From: Peteryoungia aggregata LMG 23059 | GTDB taxonomy: Bacteria > Pseudomonadota > Alphaproteobacteria > Rhizobiales > Rhizobiaceae | Assembly: GCF_030814435.1 (NCBI RefSeq) | Contig: NZ_JAUSUW010000015.1 | Location: 1 to 64,000 of the forward strand | Length of the DNA stretch: 64,000 bases | Direction: 5' to 3' | Part shown: positions 23,290 to 32,305 of the stretch, in pieces | Layout of the letters: each line of letters opens with the position of its first letter | Numbering within the stretch: the first letter of the stretch is position 1 | Notes under the pieces: generated by a model | Seen by the model: only the letters and a program-made list of their open reading frames with translations | Told to the model about the DNA's origin: nothing | The model's database searches: none | Position numbers and translations under genes: made by a program

Positions 23290-24033
23290 ATGCGCAAGAG
23301 CCTTTCTCTCCTCGGTTTTCTGACCGGTCTGCTGCTGCCCTCGCTTGCATTTGCGGCTTGCGAGCAGATGCGCGAGGGGGCCGCGACCTATCTTGCCTGT
23401 CGCTTTGATCCTGCGCGGGAGGATGTGCGCCTGCATCTCGCCGGACCGGATGGTGCGGCCTATGGCGGGTTTGCCGGGCTGCGGCGGCAGCTCTGGGCGG
23501 AGCGGCGGGTGCTCACATTTGCGATGAATACCGGCATGTATCACGACGACCTCTCGCCGGTCGGTTACTTCGCCGAATATGGCAAGGTGCTGAAACCGGC
23601 GGTGACCGGCGGCGGCTGGGGGAATTTTCACCTGCTGCCGAACGGTGTCTTCGTGATGAAGGACGGCAAGGCTTCCGTTCAGGAGACCAAAGCCTTCGTC
23701 GCCAGTGGCGTGGTGCCGGATTTCGGCACGCAGTCCGGCCCGATGCTGGTCATCGACGGCAAGCTGCATCCGAAGTTTCTCGCCGACAGCGACAGCTTCA
23801 AGATCCGCAATGGTGTCGGTGTCGACGACCGCGGGCAGGTGCATATGGTCGTCTCACGGGCGCCGGTGCGCTTCTACGACTTTGCGGTGTTTTTCCGCGA
23901 CCGCCTTGACGTCGCCAACGCGCTCTATCTCGATGGGACGATATCGAGCGTGTTCATTGCCGAGGAGAAGCGGATGGACCGGCTGTTTCCCATGGGGCCG
24001 ATCCTTTCGGTCAGCATGCCCATCCCGCAGTAA
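23290..24033 (+). CDS. Exported phosphodiester glycosidase-family protein (DUF2233)
   Basis: 247 residues. A clear Sec signal peptide (MRKSLSLLGFLTGLLLPSLAFA) is followed by a NAGPA/DUF2233 domain with FAMNTGMYHDDLSPVGYF, NFHLLPNGVFVMKDG, DFGTQSGPMLVIDG and ALYLDGTISSVF. Relatives (human NAGPA, phage and bacterial GH-like proteins) cleave phosphodiester-linked sugars, so a periplasmic role on a glycan or teichoic-like phosphodiester is expected. Convergent with, and 8 nt from, the next minus-strand gene. It probably does not belong to the corrinoid system. Confidence 0.82.
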   Translation: MRKSLSLLGFLTGLLLPSLAFAACEQMREGAATYLACRFDPAREDVRLHLAGPDGAAYGGFAGLRRQLWAERRVLTFAMNTGMYHDDLSPVGYFAEYGKVLKPAVTGGGWGNFHLLPNGVFVMKDGKASVQETKAFVASGVVPDFGTQSGPMLVIDGKLHPKFLADSDSFKIRNGVGVDDRGQVHMVVSRAPVRFYDFAVFFRDRLDVANALYLDGTISSVFIAEEKRMDRLFPMGPILSVSMPIPQ

Positions 24034-24041
24034 GACCGAGG

Positions 24042-24383
24042 TCAGACGGCCGCCTTCGGATAGGCGCGTTCCAGGCCACCGGAGCGGGTGAGGCCGGTGC
24101 GGAAGGACGCGAAGGCCGGATGCTGGCTGGAGCGGGCGGCTTCCATCAGGCGGATCTGGAGACGGGGCGGGGCATTGTCGCCGATCCATTCGCCTGCGCG
24201 CTCAAGCTTCAGCGAATTGAGAAAGCGGGCTTCCGAGGCAATCTCAAGATAGACATAGAGGCCCTCGAGCAGGGCATCGTCCTGGGCCGGGTTCTCGAAG
24301 ATCAGCTTCAGGAAGGCCTGATCCGGCTCCTGCAGGGAGGCGATCTTGGCAGCGACGGTGTCGCGATCCGGAAAAGCGGACAT
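24042..24383 (-). CDS. Conserved hypothetical protein
   Basis: 113 residues, soluble, mostly helical by composition (ALLEGLYVYLEIASEARFLNSLKLERAGEWIGD). No family recognised. It has no signal peptide or membrane segment. It follows the macAB-type operon on the same strand but is separated by 118 nt containing a 22-nt perfect palindrome, so it is probably a separate transcription unit. Confidence 0.6.
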   Translation of the reverse strand: MSAFPDRDTVAAKIASLQEPDQAFLKLIFENPAQDDALLEGLYVYLEIASEARFLNSLKLERAGEWIGDNAPPRLQIRLMEAARSSQHPAFASFRTGLTRSGGLERAYPKAAV

Positions 24384-24414
24384 GGGTTTACTCCCTCACA
24401 TGGTCAAGGCTCTC

Positions 24415-24436
24415 GGACAGGGGCGCGCCCCTGTCC
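24415..24436. repeat. Perfect 22-nt palindrome beside a tRNA-like fragment
   Basis: GGACAGGGGCG and its complement meet without a spacer at 24415-24436. On the minus strand it is immediately preceded by GGTGTAGCTCATCCTAATGG, which resembles a tRNA acceptor/D-arm start (A-box-like TAGCTCA...GG). No anticodon arm follows. It lies between the macB-type stop and the hypothetical gene and could act as a transcription terminator or be an integration remnant. Confidence 0.5.
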
Positions 24437-24501
24437 ATTAGGATGAGCTACACCACAATAAGTTTGCCCGAGGCTTGCTGCGATGATGCGAGGGAGAGGC
24501 G

Positions 24502-25707
24502 TCATTCGTGGCGGAGCGCGTCGATGGGGTTCATCTGGGCCGCCCGGCGAGCCGGGAAATAGCCGAAGATCATGCCGATCGCCGCCGAGAAGGCGAAGGC
24601 CAGAAGGATGATCGAGGGGCTTGCGACGAAGGGCACCGACATCAAGGTGACAGCCGTATAGGCGATCGCCAGGCCGAGCGCGATGCCGACCACGCCGCCG
24701 AAGACGGAGAGCGTCACGGCTTCGACGAGGAACTGCATCAGCACCTGACGCTCGACCGCCCCGATCGCCAGCCGGATGCCGATCTCGCGGGTGCGCTCGG
24801 TGACCGAGACCAGCATGATGTTCATGATGCCGATGCCGCCGACAAGCAGCGAGACGGCGGCGACTGCGCCCAGCAGGCCGGTCATCAGGGTGGTGGTGCC
24901 GGTGAGGGTCGCTGCCATCTGGGTCATGTCGTTGACGGAAAAGTCGTCGTCACGGCCGGGCACGATCTTGCGGCGTTCGCGCAGCAGACGCTCGACATCG
25001 GCCTGAACCTTTGCGGTGGACACGCCGTCTTCGGCCGATAGCATGATGCTGGAGACATCCGTCGAGCCGCCGATGCGGCGTTGGAATACCTTGAGGGGCA
25101 TCATGACGACATCGTCCTGGTCGCTGCCCATGCCGCTCTGGCCCTTCTTCGCGAGAATGCCGATCACCTGGCAGGCAACATTGCCGACGCGGATCGTCTG
25201 TTCGATGGCGGGCGTCGAGCCGAAGAGCTTGGAGCGGACGGTTTCGCCGACGAGGCAGACGGCCTGGCCGCCCCGCTCTTCCGACGCCAGGAAGGTGCGG
25301 CCGGAGGCCAGTTCCCAGTTTTGGGCGATCAGATAATCGTCTCCGGAGCCGATGATCGAGGTCTGGCGGCTCTGGCCGCTGAAGATGACGGTCTGGCTGG
25401 ACTGGTTGATGGCGGCCACGGCGCGCAGGCCGGGGATCTGCTCGCGGATCGCCTCGATGTCCCGGATGGTGAACTTCTTGGCGTCGGTGGCGGCACGGCC
25501 CGGTCCGAACTGGCCGGGACGGACGAAGAGCAGATTGGTGCCGAGCTTGGAGATTTCGCTGGTGACCTGGGCGGTCGTGCCGTTGCCGATCGTCACCATG
25601 GCGATGACGGCGGCCACGCCGATCACGACGCCGAGCACGGTGAGGAAGGAGCGTAGAAGGTTGCGGCGGATGGCGCGCAGCGCCAGTTTCAGGGTTTCAC
25701 CGAACAT
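24502..25707 (-). CDS. MacB-type ABC transporter permease
   Basis: About 401 residues from [17 protein letters not shown] first membrane helix (FLTVLGVVIGVAAVIAMV), a large periplasmic MacB_PCD domain, and three C-terminal helices of the FtsX/MacB type (LLGAVAAVSLLVGGIGIMNIMLVSVTERTREIGIRLAIGA) are visible. The ATPase is a separate gene here, overlapping by 11 nt, rather than fused as in E. coli MacB. With MacA and an outer-membrane channel it would export a peptide, lipid or drug across the envelope; the substrate is unknown. Confidence 0.85.
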   Translation of the reverse strand: MFGETLKLALRAIRRNLLRSFLTVLGVVIGVAAVIAMVTIGNGTTAQVTSEISKLGTNLLFVRPGQFGPGRAATDAKKFTIRDIEAIREQIPGLRAVAAINQSSQTVIFSGQSRQTSIIGSGDDYLIAQNWELASGRTFLASEERGGQAVCLVGETVRSKLFGSTPAIEQTIRVGNVACQVIGILAKKGQSGMGSDQDDVVMMPLKVFQRRIGGSTDVSSIMLSAEDGVSTAKVQADVERLLRERRKIVPGRDDDFSVNDMTQMAATLTGTTTLMTGLLGAVAAVSLLVGGIGIMNIMLVSVTERTREIGIRLAIGAVERQVLMQFLVEAVTLSVFGGVVGIALGLAIAYTAVTLMSVPFVASPSIILLAFAFSAAIGMIFGYFPARRAAQMNPIDALRHE

Positions 25708-26413
25708 GGGCGCGTGCCTCCTCGATCCCGCTGTCGGATTGGATTTGGCCATCGACAAAACGCAGGGTCCGCTTCGCATAGGCGGCGATATCGTCTTCGT
25801 GGGTGACCATAATCACCGTGATGCCGTGATCGCGGTTGAGGCCGGTGATGAGTTCCATGATCTCCCGGCTGGTCTTGGTGTCGAGATTGCCGGTTGGTTC
25901 ATCGGCGAGCAGCACGGCGGGGCTGGTGACGATCGCGCGGGCAATCGCGACGCGCTGTTGCTGGCCGCCGGAAAGTTCCTGAGTGGTGTGGTTTTCGCGT
26001 CCGCTAAGGCCGACCTGCGACAGCGCCTTCAGCGCCCGGGCCCGCCGTTCACGCCCGTCCATGCCGCGATAGACCAGCGGCAGTTCGACATTTTCGACCG
26101 CCGAGGTGCGGGCGAGCAGGTTGAAGCCCTGGAAGACGAAGCCCAGCATGTGGCGGCGCAGCAGCGTATATTGCGCGCGGTCGAAGCCTGATGTGTCGAT
26201 ACCTTGAAAGAAATACTGACCTGATGTCGGCACATCGAGGCAGCCGAGGATGTTCATGGCGGTCGATTTGCCGGAGCCGGACGGGCCCATGATCGCGACG
26301 AATTCGTTGCGCTCGATCGACAGGTCAACCCGGTCGAGGGCACGGATGGTTGCCTCGCCGCGTCCATAGATGCGGGAGATCTGGCGAAATTCGAGGAGCG
26401 GGGAGGAGGCCAT
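25697..26413 (-). CDS. MacB-type ABC transporter ATP-binding protein
   Basis: 238 residues with a complete ABC set: Walker [10 protein letters not shown] near residue 43, Q-loop [10 protein letters not shown], signature LSGGQQQR, Walker [11 protein letters not shown], and switch His in VTHEDD. It is of the LolD/MacB class. It is encoded between the membrane-fusion protein (8 nt away) and the permease (11-nt overlap), making one operon. Confidence 0.92.
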   Translation of the reverse strand: MASSPLLEFRQISRIYGRGEATIRALDRVDLSIERNEFVAIMGPSGSGKSTAMNILGCLDVPTSGQYFFQGIDTSGFDRAQYTLLRRHMLGFVFQGFNLLARTSAVENVELPLVYRGMDGRERRARALKALSQVGLSGRENHTTQELSGGQQQRVAIARAIVTSPAVLLADEPTGNLDTKTSREIMELITGLNRDHGITVIMVTHEDDIAAYAKRTLRFVDGQIQSDSGIEEARAHVR

Positions 26414-26421
26414 GGCGCGCC

Positions 26422-27702
26422 TTAGCCGTTGCGGACGGCCTGGTCGGTGATGACCTGGTCGCCCTCCTTGACGTCGCCTTTGACGACAACCGTGTTCTGG
26501 CCGTCGGAGGCGCCGATCTCGATGTTGACGGCGACAGGTACGCCGTTGCGCAGCAGCCAGATGGTGCGCTCGTTGCCCTCAGGTTCGGGCGCACTTTGCG
26601 GCGCTTCACGGGGCGGGCGGAAAAGGCTGAAGACGCCGCTGCCGCCGCCGGTGGTCCCCGTCCCGGTGGTCGCCGGCGGGGAATAGCGCAGCGCGGCATT
26701 GGGGATCAGCAGGCCGTTCTTCACCGACTGGACAACGATATCGGCCGTCGCGGTCATGCCCTGGCGCAGCAGAAGATCGTCATTGGATACGGAGAGAATG
26801 CCCTTGTAGGTGACGACGTCGCTGACGGTTTCGGCAGCGTAGCGGATCGAGGTGATCTCGGCGGGGAAACGCTGGTCGGGGAAGGCATCGACCGTGAAGG
26901 TGGCGGCCTGGCCGACGGCGACCTGGCCGACATCGGCCTCGTCGATCGAGACCTGCAGCTCCATCTGGCGCAGATCTCCGGCTAGGGTGAAGAGCGTCGG
27001 GGCTTCGAGCGAGGCTGCGACCGTGGCGCCGGTGTCGACATTGCGCGAGAGAACGATGCCGTCGATCGGCGAGACGATCGTTGCCTTGGATACCGAGAGC
27101 TTTGCCTGTTCGAGGGCGGCTTCCGCTGAGATGACATCGGCTTCGGCGCTCTGGCGCGCGGCGGACGCCGCCTGGTAGGTATACTCGGCGGTGTCGAGAT
27201 CCTGCTGGGTGGAGACGCGGCTGGAGACGAGCGTGGTCTGACGGTCGAGCTTGGACTTGGCCGATTGTTCGTCGGCGCGGGCCTTGGAGACCGAGGCGCG
27301 GGCGGAAGCGAGGGCCGCCTCCTTGGCTTTCAGGTCGGCGTTCAGCTTGTCGGTGTCGAGGCGCGCCAGTACGTCGCCCTTCTTCACCTCACTGTTGAAG
27401 TCGGCAAGCACCTCGCGAACCGTGCCCGACTGTTCCGAGGAAACGTCGACCTGAACGGTCGGCTCCACGGAACCGGTTGCCGTGACGACCACGGTCAGGT
27501 CGCCGGGCTTCAACTCGGCGGTGGTATAGCTGACAGTGGTTCCGCCCGCCGACCAGAGATAGGCGCCGTAGCCAAGCCCAAGGATTGCAAGCAGACCGAG
27601 GAAACGCAGGCCCCAGCGGGCCTTCGGACGCGCGGCGCTGGCCAGCATCGCCTTCAGCTCTTCCGTCTCGGACGAGGTCTTGGGGTTCGGGTTGTCGCTC
27701 AC
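26422..27702 (-). CDS. MacA-type periplasmic adaptor (HlyD/RND membrane fusion protein)
   Basis: 426 residues. A cytoplasmic N-terminus, one membrane span (WGLRFLGLLAILGLGYGAYLW), a lipoyl-like half (VTATGSVEPTVQVDVSSEQSGTVREV), a long coiled-coil hairpin (about 120-215, rich in Ala/Lys/Glu), and a beta-barrel domain with SPIDGIVLSRNVDTGATVA. A Thr/Gly-rich insert (TTGTGTTGGGSG) sits in the C-terminal part. It is the first gene of the macA-macB(ATPase)-macB(permease) operon. A perfect 8-bp-arm dyad lies 59-78 nt upstream. Confidence 0.88.
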   Translation of the reverse strand: MSDNPNPKTSSETEELKAMLASAARPKARWGLRFLGLLAILGLGYGAYLWSAGGTTVSYTTAELKPGDLTVVVTATGSVEPTVQVDVSSEQSGTVREVLADFNSEVKKGDVLARLDTDKLNADLKAKEAALASARASVSKARADEQSAKSKLDRQTTLVSSRVSTQQDLDTAEYTYQAASAARQSAEADVISAEAALEQAKLSVSKATIVSPIDGIVLSRNVDTGATVAASLEAPTLFTLAGDLRQMELQVSIDEADVGQVAVGQAATFTVDAFPDQRFPAEITSIRYAAETVSDVVTYKGILSVSNDDLLLRQGMTATADIVVQSVKNGLLIPNAALRYSPPATTGTGTTGGGSGVFSLFRPPREAPQSAPEPEGNERTIWLLRNGVPVAVNIEIGASDGQNTVVVKGDVKEGDQVITDQAVRNG

Positions 27703-28077
27703 GTCTGCTCCGTCTCAATCATTCTGCTTCACCGGACCTTGGACCAGGCCGGCGCCAAGCCCCTTGATCGGTATCAAGGGCATCAGCTTCCATGGCTATG
27801 CAGATAGACTTTCGGCGAGGAAAGGACAGTGAAAGATTGGTAAGGTTGGTGTTTGTGCGACCCGAGGAACGAAGGAACGGCGTCTGCTCGCCGCTTTACA
27901 CGTGCGGGGCGCAGGGATCGGCAGGGCGTATCACGCAAGACAGGCAAGCTGTTCTTCAGCCGCACCGACCTCGAATGGATAATGGCCAGAAAGCTTTGGG
28001 AAACCGTTCACCACGCGTTTCACCCGTGTCTTGGGTCGGTGATGTTGCCCATGTCGCCGGTATGAACATCTTGAGAG
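27703..28077. other. Intergenic region upstream of the macA-type gene
   Basis: No protein gene recognised. It contains the dyad at 27761-27780 and, beyond it, about 290 nt of ordinary sequence up to the tRNA-Lys gene, whose 3' end faces this region. Short frames here lack ribosome binding sites. Confidence 0.4.
27761..27780. promoter_or_regulatory. Operator-like dyad CCCTTGAT-N4-ATCAAGGG
   Basis: Perfect 8-bp arms with a 4-nt centre, 59-78 nt upstream of the macA-type start. The size and spacing resemble MerR-type or TetR-type operators. No dedicated regulator gene lies next to the operon, so the cognate factor is unknown. Confidence 0.45.
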
Positions 28078-28153
28078 TGGTGAGAGCGCAGGGATTCGAA
28101 CCCTGGACCTACTGATTAAAAGTCAGTTGCTCTACCGGCTGAGCTACGCTCTC
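28078..28153 (-). tRNA. tRNA-Lys (anticodon UUU)
   Basis: A full cloverleaf reads on the minus strand. The acceptor GAGAGCG pairs with CGCTCTC; the D-arm is GCTC...GAGC; the anticodon stem ACTGA/TCAGT encloses loop CTTTTAA, giving anticodon UUU; the T-arm is CAGGG-TTCGAAT-CCCTG; the discriminator is A and CCA is encoded. The body is 73 nt plus CCA. Confidence 0.97.
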
Positions 28154-28338
28154 CCGTGCGGTTTTTGCGCCGCCCCAAGAAGTGCGCGGAACATATGCAG
28201 GCGCCCCCGACCGGTCAACCGCAAAAATGCAGTTTTGCCAGCAAAATGCAGCCTAGTTGTCGCAGCGTACGCAAAGGTGATTGGCAAGCGGGCAGCGCGC
28301 GGATTAGGAAGGGCGCCGTTCGGGTCCCGGAGTCTGTC

Positions 28339-29085
28339 GTGTCGATTGCCGATATTTCCTTTTTCAGTGCGCTTCTGGCGGGGGCCTTGTCCTTTCTGTC
28401 TCCCTGCGTACTGCCGCTCGTGCCGCCCTATCTCTGCTACATGGCCGGGATTTCGGTCGACCAGTTCCGTGACGGTCAGTCCACCCAGAACGCCGCAGCC
28501 CGGCGCACGGTGCTGCTGACGTCGCTGGTCTTCACCCTCGGTTTCGCCACCGTATTCGTCTCCCTCGGTGCCGGCGCCTCGACGATCGGCGGGCTTCTGA
28601 GGCAGCACATGGACCTGCTGGCCAAGCTCGGCGGCGTCATCATCATCATCATGGGCCTGAATTTCCTCGGCCTCTTCCGGCTGGGCATCCTGTCGTCGGA
28701 ATACCGATTCGCCAGTGGCGGCAAACCGGCAACGCTGTCCGGCGCCTATGTCATGGGCCTTGCCTTTGCCTTCGGCTGGACACCCTGCATCGGCCCCGTG
28801 CTCGGCGCCATCCTGGGCGTTGCCGCCTCCAAGGAAACCGTGGGCGATGGCGCGCTGCTGCTTGCCATCTATTCGCTGGGGTTGGCGGTGCCCTTCTGGA
28901 TTGCAGCCGGGTTCTCCGGGGCGTTCATGCGCTTTCTCACCCGTTTCCGCCGCCATCTCGGGCTGGTGGAGAAGGCAATGGGCGGTCTCCTGGTGTTGAC
29001 GGGCCTCGCCTTCATCTTCGGTTACGTCTCTGACATGGCGATCTGGTTCCAGCAGACCTTTCCAATCCTGTCGCAAATCGGCTAA
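28339..29085 (+). CDS. ccdA: CcdA-type cytochrome c biogenesis protein
   Basis: About 248 residues starting at GTG (SIADISFFSALLAGALSFLSPCVLPLVPPYLCYMAG), where family members begin; CGGAG lies upstream. Six membrane helices are visible. The redox Cys pair is in SPCVLP and FGWTPCIGPVLG. CcdA passes electrons from cytoplasmic thioredoxin across the membrane to periplasmic thiol proteins for haem attachment. The frame is open back to the tRNA gene, but those residues are polar and unlike the family. Confidence 0.88.
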   Translation: MSIADISFFSALLAGALSFLSPCVLPLVPPYLCYMAGISVDQFRDGQSTQNAAARRTVLLTSLVFTLGFATVFVSLGAGASTIGGLLRQHMDLLAKLGGVIIIIMGLNFLGLFRLGILSSEYRFASGGKPATLSGAYVMGLAFAFGWTPCIGPVLGAILGVAASKETVGDGALLLAIYSLGLAVPFWIAAGFSGAFMRFLTRFRRHLGLVEKAMGGLLVLTGLAFIFGYVSDMAIWFQQTFPILSQIG

Positions 29086-29127
29086 GTCCGGAACGGGCGC
29101 GCGGGGGCGTCCGTATGGAGACTGCCG

Positions 29128-30090
29128 ATGGCCGAGATTGTCGCGCTGGTACTGCCGTTTTTTGGCCTGATCCTCATCGGATATGTCTCGGGCCGGCTCG
29201 GTGATCATTCGGCCCAGGCGCTCGGCTGGCTGAATTTCTTCGTGATCTACGTTTCGCTACCGGCACTGTTCTTCAAGCTTGTCTCCCGCACCCCGATCGA
29301 ACAGCTGACCCGCATCGACTTCATCGCGGCCTGCCTAGCCGCAACCTACAGCATTTTCGTGCTTGTCTTCATCATCAGCCGTCTTGTTCGCGGCAACAGC
29401 ATTGCCGAGTCGACCGTCCAGTCGCTGGCGGGCTGCTATGGCAATATCGGCTACATGGGGCCGGGTCTTGCCCTGCTTGCCTTCGGCGAAAAGGCTGCTG
29501 TTCCAGTGGCGCTGGTCTTCTGCTTCGAAAACGCCGCCCACTTCATCGCCGCACCGGCACTGATGGCCTTTGCCGGTGGTGACAAGCGCCCGCCCTTGCA
29601 GCTCGCGCTCGACGTCGGCCGCAAGATCCTGACGCATCCCTTCATCATCGCAACGCTGATCGGCTTTCTGGCCGCCGCCTCGTCCTTCGAGCCGCCAATC
29701 GCCCTGCAGCGCCTCATCGACTATCTCGCTCAGGCGGCAGCGCCCTGCGCCCTGTTTGCCATGGGGGTGACGTTGGCGCTGCGCCCACTCAGGCGCATTC
29801 CGGTCGAGATCGGTTACATCGTACCGATCAAGCTCGTCCTGCATCCGATCCTGGTCTATGTCGTCCTGAGCTTCGTCGGCAAGTTCGATCCGCTTTGGGT
29901 CTACACGGCAATCCTGCTCGCCTCGCTGCCGACGGCAACCAATGTCTTCGTCATCGGCCAGCAATACGGGGTCTGGCAGGAGCGGGCTTCAGCCACGATC
30001 CTGATCACCACGGTCATCTCGGTGTTTTCGGTCTCGGCACTTCTCTTTGCGGTCAAGAGTGGCGTCTTACCGCCCGACCTTTTTCCGTAA
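29128..30090 (+). CDS. AEC (auxin efflux carrier) family transporter
   Basis: 320 residues, about ten membrane helices in two inverted halves. Characteristic segments are LPFFGLILIGYVSGRLG near the start, CYGNIGYMGPGLALLAFGEKA around the central helices, and the C-terminal LLASLPTATNVFVIGQQYG. Bacterial members carry malate, malonate or related acids. Its last 24 nt overlap the convergent UbiH-type gene. Confidence 0.85.
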   Translation: MAEIVALVLPFFGLILIGYVSGRLGDHSAQALGWLNFFVIYVSLPALFFKLVSRTPIEQLTRIDFIAACLAATYSIFVLVFIISRLVRGNSIAESTVQSLAGCYGNIGYMGPGLALLAFGEKAAVPVALVFCFENAAHFIAAPALMAFAGGDKRPPLQLALDVGRKILTHPFIIATLIGFLAAASSFEPPIALQRLIDYLAQAAAPCALFAMGVTLALRPLRRIPVEIGYIVPIKLVLHPILVYVVLSFVGKFDPLWVYTAILLASLPTATNVFVIGQQYGVWQERASATILITTVISVFSVSALLFAVKSGVLPPDLFP

Positions 30091-31296
30091 CAGCTGCGGC
30101 AGGCTCTTCAAGCCACGACCGGGCGCAACCCCCTCCTGCATGACAAGGTTGCGCAAGGGGCCGACGCTCGCGAGGACCTGCAATCCGGCCGCCCGGACCA
30201 TCTGAACCGGAAGCAGCCCTGAGAGCAGGGACCTGTTCAACAGATCGACGCTCGCCGTTCGGCTCGCAATGTCGAGCCGACGCTTCCGGTCGAACCGGTC
30301 GCCACTGTCGGCAGCGATGGGTGCCGGACCGCGATCGATGAGGATTTCCTCCAGGGCCGCGATGTCGCGCAGGCTGAGATTGAGGCCCTGGGCGCCAATC
30401 GGCGGGAAGGCATGACCTGCCTCGCCGACAAAGGCGGCTCGTCCCTTGCCATAATGAACGGCGGTCATGCCAGACAGTGGCCAGGCCTGCACGCCTTCCT
30501 CCACGGACACCTTTCCGAGCATCGACTGCATGCGGCCCTCGACCTCCGCCGACAACTGATCAGCGGTCAGCGAGGTCAGGCGATCCGCCTCCTGCGGCGT
30601 CACCACCCAGACGAGGCTCGAGCGCAAGCCAGGCAAGGGCACCTGGGTGAAGGGCCCCGATTCGGTGTGAAACTCCGTGGAGATGTTCTGGTGGGGGAGC
30701 GTGTGGACGAAATTCATCACCACGGCCGTCTGCGGGTAGGACCAGGTCTTCACCCCGACGCCGGCGCTCTCGCGGGTCCTCGATCGCCGTCCGTCCGCGC
30801 CGATGACGAAATCGACCGAGACCGTCTCGCCGTCGAGACCAAGGGTGACGGCCTCGGCGCCGACATCGATCGTCTGAGCCGTCGACGTTTTCCGGCTGAT
30901 CAGCGGTTCCGACGCCACGGCTTTGGAGAGCACGGCAAGCAGGGCGGCATTCGGAATGTTGTAGCCGAAGGCGTCAAGCCCGATTTCGGCGCTGCGGAAC
31001 GCGACCGTTGGCGCCCGCAACAGGCGTCTGGTGCCGTCGATGATCTGCATCACCGCGAGCGGGGCGGTCTGCGTCTCCAGGTGCTGCCACAGACCGAGCC
31101 GCTGCATCATCGCCAGCGACTGGTCCATCAGGGCCGTGGTGCGTCGATCGGATCCATCCGGCTCCGGGCCGACCAGAACGACGCGGCGACCGCCGCGTGC
31201 CATGGCGATGGCGGCGATCTGACCGGCCGGTCCGGCGCCGATGACGGCAATGTCGTGGTCGTGCTGCATCCTGAGGGTCCCGGGTTGGCGTGACAT
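30067..31296 (-). CDS. UbiH/UbiF-family FAD-dependent hydroxylase
   Basis: 409 residues. A dinucleotide-binding motif is at the start (IAVIGAGPAGQIAAIAMARGG), the DG motif is VIGADGRRSRTRE, and the second FAD motif is VGEAGHAFPPIGAQGLNLSLRD. The family hydroxylates the ubiquinone ring; alphaproteobacteria use one or two such enzymes with relaxed regiospecificity (UbiL-like). An internal Met at residue 10 is an alternative start. Single gene, converging on the AEC carrier. Confidence 0.85.
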   Translation of the reverse strand: MSRQPGTLRMQHDHDIAVIGAGPAGQIAAIAMARGGRRVVLVGPEPDGSDRRTTALMDQSLAMMQRLGLWQHLETQTAPLAVMQIIDGTRRLLRAPTVAFRSAEIGLDAFGYNIPNAALLAVLSKAVASEPLISRKTSTAQTIDVGAEAVTLGLDGETVSVDFVIGADGRRSRTRESAGVGVKTWSYPQTAVVMNFVHTLPHQNISTEFHTESGPFTQVPLPGLRSSLVWVVTPQEADRLTSLTADQLSAEVEGRMQSMLGKVSVEEGVQAWPLSGMTAVHYGKGRAAFVGEAGHAFPPIGAQGLNLSLRDIAALEEILIDRGPAPIAADSGDRFDRKRRLDIASRTASVDLLNRSLLSGLLPVQMVRAAGLQVLASVGPLRNLVMQEGVAPGRGLKSLPQLLRKKVGR

Positions 31297-31459
31297 AACC
31301 TCTATCTAGATCGCCGGTGCGCCAAAATCCATGGGCCGAAATGGCGCAGCCACCGGCAATCGCTGCGCCGAAATCGGGGCATAGTCCGGCACTTGTGTTG
31401 CAAACCGCGTCATTTCGTCCGATACCGTTTCTCCCGATTGCGGTCGACCTGGAGCCAGG

Positions 31460-32188
31460 ATGAAGATCTTCAACTACAAGCGTGTGCCATACGCCGAAAT
31501 CCGCGCTTTTTCGGTGCATATTCTCACCGCTTCAGGTTCTTTCCTGGCTTTTCTCGGGGTTGTTGCGGCCGCCGAAATGCGCTTCGTCGATATGTTCTGG
31601 TGGCTGGGACTTGCCCTGCTCGTCGATGGTATCGACGGCCCGATTGCCCGCAAGGTTCGCGTCAAGGAAGTCCTGCCGAACTGGTCCGGCGATACGCTCG
31701 ACAACATCATCGATTATGTCACCTATGTGCTTCTGCCGGCCTTTGCGCTCTATCAGAGCGGCATGATCGGGGAGCCGTGGTCCTTCGTCGCTGCCGGCCT
31801 GATCGTGGTGTCGAGCGCCATCTACTATGCCGACATGGGGATGAAAACGGACGAGTATTTCTTCTCCGGCTTCCCCGTTGTCTGGAACATGCTGATCTTC
31901 ACGCTGTTTGTCATCGATGCCAGCGCCACCACGGCTCTGGTGGTCGTGCTGGCCTCGGTGTTCCTGACTTTTCTGCCGATCCATTTCCTTCATCCGGTCC
32001 GCGTCAAGCGCCTGCGTCCGCTCAATCTCGCCGTTTTCCTCCTCTGGTGCGGGTTTGGCGGCTATGCGCTGCTGCTTCATTTCAATTCGCCGACCTGGGT
32101 CGTGATCGGCATGATCGTCAGCGGTCTCTATCTCTACGTGATCGGGGGCGTGCTGCAGTTCTTCCCGGCTCTCGGTCGTCGCGACTGA
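31460..32188 (+). CDS. pcs: Phosphatidylcholine synthase
   Basis: 242 residues with about eight membrane helices. It carries the modified CDP-alcohol phosphotransferase motif, DGPIARKVRVKEVLPNWSGD followed by TLDNIID. Pcs condenses CDP-diacylglycerol directly with choline to give phosphatidylcholine, a pathway typical of Rhizobiaceae and other host-associated alphaproteobacteria. The N-terminal MKIFNYKRVPYAEIRAFSVHILTASG matches the family. Choline for this enzyme comes from uptake, and choline is also the precursor of glycine betaine. Confidence 0.95.
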   Translation: MKIFNYKRVPYAEIRAFSVHILTASGSFLAFLGVVAAAEMRFVDMFWWLGLALLVDGIDGPIARKVRVKEVLPNWSGDTLDNIIDYVTYVLLPAFALYQSGMIGEPWSFVAAGLIVVSSAIYYADMGMKTDEYFFSGFPVVWNMLIFTLFVIDASATTALVVVLASVFLTFLPIHFLHPVRVKRLRPLNLAVFLLWCGFGGYALLLHFNSPTWVVIGMIVSGLYLYVIGGVLQFFPALGRRD

Positions 32189-32305
32189 CCGAGTTTCGAA
32201 CGCGTCTGGGCAAAACCAAAAAAAACTTTTGCCTATATATTGTGCGCTGCCGCAAACCGGTTATGAATTGAGCGATGGACTAGGCGCAAGACCTGGCCGG
32301 GACGC

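Noticed and set aside
24421..24460. A functional tRNA gene
   Set aside because: Only a D-arm-like 5' part is present; the palindrome replaces the anticodon and T-arms.
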